Positions 8,371-12,925 of a stretch of DNA of 12,925 nucleotides are shown here, in pieces. The stretch comes from Bacillota bacterium. Lineage in GTDB: Bacteria; Bacillota_I; Bacilli_A; ML615J-28; CAG-698. Below the pieces are notes generated by a model. The model did no database searches. It was given only the letters and a program-made list of their open reading frames with translations, and was not told the origin of the DNA. The position numbers were made by a program, and so were the translations under genes. Numbering within the stretch: the first letter of the stretch is position 1; every line of letters starts with the position of its first letter. The stretch covers positions 1-12,925 of the forward strand of contig JAEZSA010000014.1 of the NCBI GenBank assembly GCA_023422115.1, read 5' to 3'.

Positions 8371-8404
8371 ATATAAAATAAAAGTCCTATTTATACAACA
8401 GGAC
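8371..8404 (-). terminator. Riboswitch-controlled terminator in the guaB leader
   Basis: On the minus strand the hairpin GUCCU (8404-8400) with AGGAC (8388-8384) is followed by a U-rich run (8383-8371) and then the guaB ribosome binding site. Its 5' arm shares GUC (8404-8402) with the antiterminator strand GUAUGUC (8408-8402), which can pair with GACAUGC (8442-8436). The latter begins inside the 3' strand of aptamer P1. Guanine binding stabilises P1, blocks the antiterminator and lets this terminator form. Confidence 0.9.
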
Positions 8405-8442
8405 ATACTAAAAGAGATTAAATTAATCTTATTTTGCATGTC
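8402..8442 (-). promoter_or_regulatory. Antiterminator of the guaB guanine riboswitch
   Basis: Minus-strand GACAUGC (8442-8436) pairs with GUAUGUC (8408-8402) over seven base pairs, one of them G-U. An internal helix AGAUUA/UAAUCU (8429-8424 with 8420-8415, AUU loop) stacks inside. It competes with P1 of the aptamer on one side and with the terminator on the other, the standard OFF-switch logic of xpt-type riboswitches. Confidence 0.82.
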
Positions 8443-8505
8443 TTAGTACCTATTTTTTCGGTTAGGTGTAGAGACGATTGAACCATATTATCAATCATAT
8501 AAGAC
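8440..8505 (-). ncRNA. Purine riboswitch aptamer, guanine type, in the guaB leader
   Basis: Reading the minus strand, P1 is GUCUUA (8505-8500) with UAAGAC (8445-8440). P2 is GAUUGA with UCAAUC closing an L2 that contains AAUAUGG. J2/3 is GUCUCUAC, and P3 is ACCUA with UAGGU around an L3 starting CCGAAAA. J3/1 is AC, directly before the U that starts P1'. This matches the B. subtilis xpt aptamer position by position: U22, U47, U51 and A52 are kept, the GG of L2 can pair with CC of L3, and the discriminating base is C74, which selects guanine or hypoxanthine over adenine. U51 is present, unlike the 2'-deoxyguanosine variants of Mesoplasma. It should turn off guaBA when guanine is plentiful. Confidence 0.96.
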
Positions 8506-8516
8506 TTTTTTTATGT

Positions 8517-8545
8517 ATTATATCACTAAAAGCAAAAAAAGTATA
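8517..8545 (-). promoter_or_regulatory. Promoter of the guaBA riboswitch leader
   Basis: A perfect -10 TATAAT lies at 8522-8517 on the minus strand, placing the transcription start near 8510, about five bases before aptamer P1. The -35 is weak: TATACT (8545-8540) at 17-bp spacing matches three of six. That -35 lies in the 3' arm of the rlmA terminator hairpin. Confidence 0.7.
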
Positions 8546-8581
8546 ACTAAATTATACTAAAGTATAATTTAGTTATACTTT
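8527..8581 (-). terminator. AT-rich intrinsic terminator after the rlmA-like gene
   Basis: Perfect 20-bp inverted repeat 8538-8557 / 8562-8581 with a four-base loop. On the minus strand it is followed at once by a run of T's and TTGCTTTT (8540-8527). The stop codon of the upstream gene (TAA 8582-8580) lies at the base of its 5' arm. The stem is nearly all A-T pairs but long enough to be stable. Confidence 0.8.
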
Positions 8582-8595
8582 AGTATAATTTAGTT
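8545..8595. repeat. Overlapping inverted and tandem repeats forming a second, competing hairpin
   Basis: A second perfect inverted repeat, 22 bp, pairs 8545-8566 with 8574-8595 around a 7-base loop. It overlaps the terminator stem (8538-8557/8562-8581), so the two hairpins exclude each other. The same DNA can be read on the minus strand as two 21-bp tandem units (8594-8574 and 8573-8553) that differ only in a central AA versus TT. Each unit ends in a 14-base near-palindrome, TATACTAAAGTATA or its reverse complement. Confidence 0.9.
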
Positions 8596-9368
8596 TGTTT
8601 TTGATATTCTTTAATCGAAAAACTAGCGGTCACTTCCAATACATCAACATGAAACAATTTTTCAAAATCAGAATTTTTTGTTTTAAAAGAGTAAGGAGTC
8701 ATTCGAAAAAGGCTAATTAAGTCGCGTTGGGTTAATATCATATTATATTCTAAAATTTCTTCATGAATGAGTTTGAAAGAGGGAAGAAAATAAAGCTTAT
8801 CAATATTCGTATGGGGAATATCATAAACTATTTGTTTTAATTCTTGAAGGTGATTCGTATTAGCAGTTACGGTAATCAGCTTTCCCTCATTAGAAAGTGT
8901 TCTAGCAAACTCACTATCGCTGTATGGAGCAAAGATATTTAACAAAATATCAATAGAACCATCAGCCAAAGGAAGGTTACTATTGGAAGCCACAAGATAT
9001 AAAATATTTTTATTTTTCTTGGCAGCAAAATCAACGGCGATTTTAGAAATATCAACACCAATAAACCGACCAGAAAGGATTTGAGATAGACAATCGATAT
9101 AATATCCTGTTCCACAACCACAATCTACAATTAACGGATTGAAAATCACAATTTTAGAAGCCACAGCTTTTACAATAGGAAAATAATAGTTTTGCCTTAG
9201 AAAATCATCGCGAGCAGAAAGCATTTCTTTATTATCTCCCGCATTAAAACGAGAAAGTAGAAGATTGACATAACCACTCTTTGCAATATCATAATTATGA
9301 TTGTTATTACATTGATAGGCGTGATCTATTTTAAATAATTCCTTTTTACATTTAGGGCAAATTATCAT
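8580..9368 (-). CDS. rlmA: 23S rRNA (guanine-N1)-methyltransferase, RlmA family
   Basis: Predicted SAM-dependent methylation of a guanine in hairpin 35 of 23S rRNA. Gram-positive members (RlmAII/TlrB type) modify G748 and Gram-negative RlmAI modifies G745; the sequence alone does not settle which. Of 262 residues, the N-terminus carries a zinc site C4-x2-C7-x12-C20-x3-H24, followed by the family signature HNYDIAKSGYVNLL and GDNKEMLSARDDFL. SAM motif I is IVDCGCGTGYY (80-90), then FIGVDISKIAV and the catalytic-region segment NIFAPYSDSEFARTL. AGGAG lies eight bases before ATG 9368. The last codons (TKLY, stop) are built from the terminator repeat. It follows rnjA on the same strand but after a terminator. 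TlrB-type homologues can give macrolide (tylosin) resistance, but a housekeeping role is more likely here. Confidence 0.9.
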   Translation of the reverse strand: MIICPKCKKELFKIDHAYQCNNNHNYDIAKSGYVNLLLSRFNAGDNKEMLSARDDFLRQNYYFPIVKAVASKIVIFNPLIVDCGCGTGYYIDCLSQILSGRFIGVDISKIAVDFAAKKNKNILYLVASNSNLPLADGSIDILLNIFAPYSDSEFARTLSNEGKLITVTANTNHLQELKQIVYDIPHTNIDKLYFLPSFKLIHEEILEYNMILTQRDLISLFRMTPYSFKTKNSDFEKLFHVDVLEVTASFSIKEYQKQTKLY

Positions 9369-9390
9369 ATATATTCTCCTAATCTTTAAA

Positions 9391-9444
9391 TATAAAGAAA
9401 GAAAAGGCCGAAAGACTAAAAATTCTTTTTGCCTTTTGGCCTTT
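9391..9444 (-). terminator. Intrinsic terminator after rnjA
   Basis: On the minus strand AAAGGCC (9444-9438) pairs with GGCCTTT (9409-9403). The stem continues inward with A-T, G-C and G-U pairs and two mismatches to a GAAT loop, about 18 pairs in all. A U-rich run TCTTTCTTTATA follows (9402-9391). The rnjA stop TAA (9445-9443) sits at the base of the 5' arm. I see no convincing promoter between this terminator and the rlmA-like gene. Confidence 0.82.
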
Positions 9445-11140
9445 AGTAAGTCATAAATATAGGAATAATCATCGGCTTGCGTTCAGTTTTATCGTAAATA
9501 AAAGTGCTCAGCTCAGTGCTTATTTGATTTTTAATATGATTCTGATTAAATTTTTTGGTTTTGGTGAAATAATCTTCATACAATTCATAAGCTTTGTTTT
9601 TAATTTCATTAACTAGTTCTTCAGAATTTTTCATATAAATAAATCCGCGAGAAATTATGTTAGGTTCAATTCTCTGCTTGTAAGTATCATCAGTGGTAAA
9701 TACAATCGCTAGCATACCATCATCGGATAATATTTTTCGTTCTTTAATGATGTTGCTATCAACAACATAATTGTTGGAATCAATATAAGTATTACCAGAA
9801 GAAACTGCATAATGAGAGAATACTTTTTTCTCAGTAAAAGTAAGAACTTGACCATTCGAAAGCAAAAAACAATTTTCTGGAGCAACGCCTGTATCAATTG
9901 CTAATTCGACATGACGTTTTTGCATGGTATATTCTCCATGGATTGGAGCAAAATACTTTGGTTTTGTTAACGCAAGCATAATTTTAAGTTCTGTTTCACT
10001 CGCATGTCCTGAAGTATGGGTGTCGCTTAGTGGACTGTTGACAATGACATTGGCACCAGCACGATACAATTTATTAATTGTACGATTGATACTTTCTTGA
10101 TTTCCTGGGATTGCGGAAGAGGAGAAAATAATAGTATCTCCGGGAATGATTTTAATGTGCTTGTGAGAACCATCCGCAATTCGAGATAAAGCAGCAAGAG
10201 GTTCACCCTGACTACCAGTACTTAAAATAGTGATTTTTTCTGGTAGGATAGAAGGGAATTCTTTTGCTCCAATGAAAGTACCCGAAGGAGCTTTGATATA
10301 GTCCATCTTCTGGGCTACATTGACTGTTTTTTCCATGCTTCTGCCAAAGACGATTACTTTACGATTATTTTCGATACTAGCTTCAACAATTTGTTGGACA
10401 CGATAAACATTTGATGCAAAAGTAGAAATTAAAATTCTTCCTTTGATGTTTGCAAAAATAGATTTAATAGAATCGCCTATTTTTCGCTCTGAAATAGAAA
10501 ATTTCGTTACATTTGCATTCGTACTATCGGACAATAAACACAATACCCCCTCTTCAGAATATTTAGTTAACTTGATATAGTCTGTATGACCAAAAAGAGG
10601 AGATAAATCGATTTTAAAATCACCTGTGTGAAGAATATAACCTAATCTTGTTTTTATAGCGATTCCAGAAGAGTCAGGAATACTATGATTAGTTTTAAAA
10701 AAAGAAATAGAAAAATTCTTAAAATTATAGATAGAATCGTTTGTATATTCCACAATGTTAATAGCAATATTGTTATGTTCTGATAGTTTATTCTTAATTA
10801 AGACGACAGCAAGGCCATTAGCATATACTTTAGGAATCTTAACATTCTTTAAAAGATAGGGGATACCACCGATATGATCTTCATGTCCATGAGTGATAAA
10901 AAGACCGACAATTTTATTTTCGTTGGCTTTCAGATACGAATAATCAGGGATGATATAATCAACCCCATAGGCGTTATCAGGGAAAAGTATTCCTGAGTCG
11001 ATGATGATGATTTCGTCTGCACATTCAATGACATACATGTTTTTACCAACTTCACCTAAACCACCAAGAGCAAAAACTTTAATATTATCATCATTAAAAT
11101 TGTCAATGATTGGTAATTGAGTTGTTTTTAGATTTGACAC
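9443..11140 (-). CDS. rnjA: Ribonuclease J
   Basis: Metallo-beta-lactamase/beta-CASP RNase with endonuclease and 5'-3' exonuclease activity, central to mRNA decay and rRNA maturation in Gram-positives. The 565-residue protein shows ALGGLGEVGKNMYV (24-37), IIDSGILFPD (46-55), the metal motif HGHEDH with H84, H86, D88 and H89, TNHSIPDS with H152, HTGDFK with D174, the beta-CASP region STFASNVYRVQQIV and VFGRSM, TGSQGEP, NSPLSDTHTSGHAS and PIHGEY, then the C-terminal dimer domain. Length matches B. subtilis RNase J1 (about 555). I call J1 rather than J2 because the active-site residues are all present, but paralogue assignment from one copy is uncertain. Start is GTG 11140 with AGGAGG six bases upstream. 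It is transcribed divergently from the YhhN-like gene. Confidence 0.95.
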   Translation of the reverse strand: MSNLKTTQLPIIDNFNDDNIKVFALGGLGEVGKNMYVIECADEIIIIDSGILFPDNAYGVDYIIPDYSYLKANENKIVGLFITHGHEDHIGGIPYLLKNVKIPKVYANGLAVVLIKNKLSEHNNIAINIVEYTNDSIYNFKNFSISFFKTNHSIPDSSGIAIKTRLGYILHTGDFKIDLSPLFGHTDYIKLTKYSEEGVLCLLSDSTNANVTKFSISERKIGDSIKSIFANIKGRILISTFASNVYRVQQIVEASIENNRKVIVFGRSMEKTVNVAQKMDYIKAPSGTFIGAKEFPSILPEKITILSTGSQGEPLAALSRIADGSHKHIKIIPGDTIIFSSSAIPGNQESINRTINKLYRAGANVIVNSPLSDTHTSGHASETELKIMLALTKPKYFAPIHGEYTMQKRHVELAIDTGVAPENCFLLSNGQVLTFTEKKVFSHYAVSSGNTYIDSNNYVVDSNIIKERKILSDDGMLAIVFTTDDTYKQRIEPNIISRGFIYMKNSEELVNEIKNKAYELYEDYFTKTKKFNQNHIKNQISTELSTFIYDKTERKPMIIPIFMTY

Positions 11141-11183
11141 AATAATCCTCCTTTCTATAGAGATTGTTTGTTATTCTATATTC

Positions 11184-11189
11184 ATTATA
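11184..11189 (-). promoter_or_regulatory. Candidate -10 element of the rnjA promoter
   Basis: Minus strand TATAAT (11189-11184), 44 bases before the GTG start. The region 17 bases upstream (TTTCTT) is a poor -35, so only the -10 is supported. Confidence 0.6.
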
Positions 11190-11229
11190 CACAAATTGAT
11201 GCATAAAAGAAAGAATAAAACGGTTTTAG

Positions 11230-11258
11230 TTGTTATGAATCAGTAAACATGTTACAAT
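11230..11258 (+). promoter_or_regulatory. Promoter of the YhhN-like gene
   Basis: TTGTTA (11230-11235), 17-bp spacer, then TACAAT (11253-11258) with an extended -10 TGT immediately before it. It lies 37 bases before ATG 11296, which has AAAGGAG (11284-11290) as ribosome binding site. It points away from rnjA. Confidence 0.75.
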
Positions 11259-11295
11259 AAAGTTATAAAAACTAGTAAATCTAAAAGGAGAAGCC

Positions 11296-11925
11296 ATGAT
11301 ATACTTATTTATTATTATTGGAATGATGACTATTTCAATGATTTTTTATATGTACTACCATTTTAAAGTTTCTAGAGAGGTAAACCTTGCTTTTAAACTC
11401 ACAACAAGTTTTTGGTTTGTTTTATTGGGAATTGTTGCTATATATATGAAAGAAGAAAAAAACATCAATTTAAGTATTATGATGTTGATAGGACTGCTTT
11501 GTGGATTTTTGGGAGATGCAATTCTAGGATTAAGAAGAACTAGTTCTGGAAACAACAAAGTTTTCTTTTGCCTGGGACTACTTGTTTTTCTCATAGGGAA
11601 TATTTTTTATTCTCGTGTTTATCTTCACTACAGTGCATACCCAAAATATATTTACTTTTTTATTGCTATGGTTATTACGATGATACTCATTGTGATTCTC
11701 GAACTAACCAAAGTAAAATTAGGGAAATTACGCGCGCCTAATTACATCTATATCTTCGTATCTTCATTTTTACTTGTCACTGTTATTATGGGAATGTTAT
11801 CTCATGTAACAACGGGGATGATATTGGCGCTTTGCAAATGTCAATACCAAATTGACCCCCCTCGCCAACATGAAATTGACCCCCCCTACATTTTTAGCCA
11901 CTCTTTCGTTTCTTTATATCTGTAA
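11296..11925 (+). pseudogene. YhhN-family membrane protein (lysoplasmalogenase-like), cut off by an IS21 insertion
   Basis: Host-encoded codons run from ATG 11296 to about 11838 (181 residues). After that the frame continues through the IS end for 28 junk residues (QYQIDPPRQHEIDPP...) to TAA 11925. The host part has about six hydrophobic segments and YhhN-like landmarks: FKLTTS (33-38), LLCGFLGDAIL (67-77), FFCLGLLVFLIGNIFY (90-105). YhhN/TMEM86 proteins are integral membrane proteins of about 210-230 residues; some hydrolyse lysoplasmalogens. The family's last motif (GALLFVxSD type) would be expected right after LALC, exactly where the element begins, so the protein probably lost an essential end. 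Promoter and ribosome binding site are intact, which suggests a recent disruption. Family assignment is from motif memory and is less sure than the truncation. Confidence 0.72.
11839..11886. repeat. istB-side terminus of the IS21 element with repeated binding-site-like motifs
   Basis: The element appears to begin with TGTCAATACC at 11839, giving the TG end typical of IS21 elements. AAATTGACCCCCC occurs at 11849-11861 and again at 11873-11886, 24 bases apart. Multiple short terminal repeats of this kind are known IS21-family transposase sites. The tip also contains GTCAAT/ATTGAC as an inverted repeat (11840-11845 / 11850-11855). The second copy runs up to the istB stop codon. The exact boundary is inferred because the other end is not in the window. 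Confidence 0.78.
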
Positions 11926-12626
11926 GATTCACCTTGAATATTAATCACATGAGCTTTGTGTGTTAATCTATCAACCATTGCTGTTGTCAGCGTTGGATCA
12001 TGAAAAATTTCTTGCCATCTATTAAAAGTTAGATTGGTTGTAATTAAAATGGATTTTGTTTCATTTCTCATTGATAATAGATTAAACAATAACTCACTAC
12101 CTTGTTTATCAAAGGTTATATAACCCAATTCATCCAATATCACTAAGTCATAATTGATGAATTTCTTTTTGTAATTTGTCAATTGATTTAAAGTCATACT
12201 TTCTCTTAATTCGATAATTAAATTAGGAACAGTAATAAACAATACGTTCTTACCTTCCATACAAGCTTTAATTCCTAATCCTATGGAGGTGTGGGTTTTC
12301 CCCACACCAGGATTGCCTACTAGGATTACATTTTTTCCTTGGTCAATAAAACTTAAACTTTGTAATTCTCTGATTTTATTTGCCACTTCTAATGGGAAAG
12401 CATCAAACTTTAGATCCATTAGATATTTTAGATATGGAAACTTGGCTGCTTTAACACGTCTGGCAACTCCATTTTGATCTCTAGCCTCAATCTCTTTAAT
12501 TAGAATATATTCTAAGAATTGTTCATAACTATACTGCTTATCCATGGAATCATTAATGGCTTCCAAATAGTTGCGCTTTGTATATGCTAACCTTAAACGA
12601 TTAGCGAGTTTAACGATATTATTCAT
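11886..12626 (-). CDS. istB: IS21-family transposition helper ATPase IstB
   Basis: AAA+ ATPase related to DnaC/DnaA that binds target DNA and activates the IstA transposase, also giving target immunity. The 246-residue protein is full length: N-terminal helical domain (about 1-75), Walker A GNPGVGKT (104-111), Walker B LVILDE (161-166), GSELLFNLLSMR (176-187), sensor 1 ITTN (195-198) and an arginine-finger candidate R220 in MVDRLTHKA. The C-terminus INIQGESYRYKETKEW is typical of IstB. ATG 12626 overlaps the istA stop (ATGAATAA) and has AGGAGG six bases upstream within istA. The TAG stop abuts the terminal repeat. All motifs are intact, so the helper looks functional. Confidence 0.97.
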   Translation of the reverse strand: MNNIVKLANRLRLAYTKRNYLEAINDSMDKQYSYEQFLEYILIKEIEARDQNGVARRVKAAKFPYLKYLMDLKFDAFPLEVANKIRELQSLSFIDQGKNVILVGNPGVGKTHTSIGLGIKACMEGKNVLFITVPNLIIELRESMTLNQLTNYKKKFINYDLVILDELGYITFDKQGSELLFNLLSMRNETKSILITTNLTFNRWQEIFHDPTLTTAMVDRLTHKAHVINIQGESYRYKETKEWLKM

Positions 12627-12925
12627 TAGGAACCTCCTGTCCGAATAGATCAGAGGTTTGTTCTAATTGTTTGATACTATATTGATCAATGTCACTAATC
12701 TTATTAGACTCTTTATAAAACTCCATAGTTCGTCGATATTTTGATTTTTTGAATGTACCAACCTCTATTCCAAGCTCGTAGAAGTTATCATTAAAGGCAT
12801 CCGTCTCTATCAAAAAGTGTAGAAATTCCCTTGGCTTTGTGCTAAAATATTGATTGAAGATGGTTTGTAAGATTTCCGGAGCTTGCTTCAATGCGTATGA
12901 ATTTTTTAAAGCTTTGGGTTTCTTT
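12619..12925 (-). CDS. istA: C-terminal part of IS21-family transposase IstA (runs off the window)
   Basis: The reading frame is open from the window edge (codons KKPKALKNSYALKQAPEIL...) to TAA 12621-12619, giving about 102 residues. The DDE catalytic core would lie upstream and outside; what is visible is a helical, charged C-terminal tail such as follows the core in IstA proteins. The assignment rests on its place directly before istB with an 8-base stop/start overlap, the standard IS21 arrangement. A TTG at 12891 is not a start, because the frame continues upstream without a stop. Confidence 0.85.
   Translation of the reverse strand, partial: KKPKALKNSYALKQAPEILQTIFNQYFSTKPREFLHFLIETDAFNDNFYELGIEVGTFKKSKYRRTMEFYKESNKISDIDQYSIKQLEQTSDLFGQEVPNE

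Larger units (their letters stand above)
11839..12925 (-). mobile_element. IS21-family insertion sequence, partial (istA-istB type)
   Basis: The element carries complete istB and the C-terminal part of istA, in the usual order istA then istB with an 8-base overlap. It is oriented minus and inserted in the plus-strand YhhN-like gene. The terminus with duplicated motifs is at 11839; the istA-side end, target duplication and 3' part of the host gene lie beyond 12925. IS21 elements move by a transposase (IstA) aided by an AAA+ regulator (IstB). Confidence 0.92.

Noticed and set aside
7223..8381. Several plus-strand open frames opposite guaB and its leader
   Set aside because: They are shadows of a fully conserved guaB gene and lack ribosome binding sites and plausible protein composition.
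8440..8505. 2'-deoxyguanosine or adenine specificity for the riboswitch
   Set aside because: U51 is present, unlike the Mesoplasma 2'-dG variants, and the base before P1' is C (C74), not U as in adenine types.
8538..8595. AT-rich palindromes as an attachment site, CRISPR-like array or recombination site
   Set aside because: There are only two tandem units without spacers, no integrase or cas gene is nearby, and the hairpin plus T-run is explained as a terminator.
8939..9121. Short hydrophobic minus-strand frame inside the rlmA-like gene
   Set aside because: Out of frame within a conserved methyltransferase; its hydrophobicity follows from the AT-rich sequence.
9369..9402. A separate promoter for the rlmA-like gene
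   Set aside because: Only weak TATATT-like sequence within the terminator U-run; no acceptable -35, so not listed.
12283..12477. Plus-strand frame opposite istB
   Set aside because: Antisense to the Walker A region and N-terminal part of IstB; no independent start signals.
12619..12891. A stand-alone 90-residue protein starting at TTG 12891
   Set aside because: The frame stays open upstream to the window edge and the product overlaps istB as istA does; it is a transposase tail.

Overview
The window comes from a low-GC bacterium of the Firmicutes/Mollicutes type and is mostly housekeeping chromosome, interrupted at the right edge by an insertion sequence. Evidence for the lineage is the AT-rich sequence, strong AGGAGG-like ribosome binding sites, the Gram-positive set of RNase J, a guanine riboswitch upstream of guaB, and the ylxR-like/infB/rbfA order. 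Trp codons in the genes I checked are TGG, so the code is the standard one and not the TGA=Trp code of Mycoplasma/Spiroplasma. All visible stop codons are nevertheless TAA or TAG. An Acholeplasma/Izemoplasma-like or Erysipelotrichia-like host would fit; I cannot assign genus.

Left block, plus strand (1-5324): the 3' tail of a small gene (probably ylxR), infB (initiation factor 2), rbfA (30S maturation factor), a strong intrinsic terminator, uvrC (excision nuclease subunit) and a tightly coupled DEDDh-type 3'-5' exonuclease of unassigned family. A bidirectional terminator at 5323-5348 separates this block from the convergent minus-strand block.

Middle block, minus strand (5347-11140, transcribed right to left): rnjA (RNase J), its terminator, an RlmA-type 23S rRNA guanine-N1 methyltransferase, an unusual AT-rich double-hairpin terminator, then a guanine riboswitch controlling guaB (IMP dehydrogenase) and guaA (GMP synthase). 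GuaB and GuaA are the two consecutive steps IMP to XMP to GMP, and the riboswitch closes the feedback loop by sensing guanine. The aptamer (C74-type, J2/3, L2-L3 kissing bases), antiterminator and terminator can all be read in the sequence.

Right block (11141-12925): divergent promoters serve rnjA (minus) and a YhhN-family membrane protein gene (plus). The latter is cut after 181 codons by an IS21-family element whose istB end lies at about 11839. istB is complete, istA is partial and runs off the window, and the other IS end is not visible.

I do not see a clearly new multi-gene system. The most rewarding points are two mutually exclusive perfect hairpins at the end of the rlmA gene abutting the guaB promoter, the window-wide habit of embedding stop codons in terminator stems, the unassigned exonuclease next to uvrC, and the fresh-looking IS21 disruption. 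No tRNA, rRNA, CRISPR array or origin was seen, and no stretch longer than about 220 bases lacks a gene.
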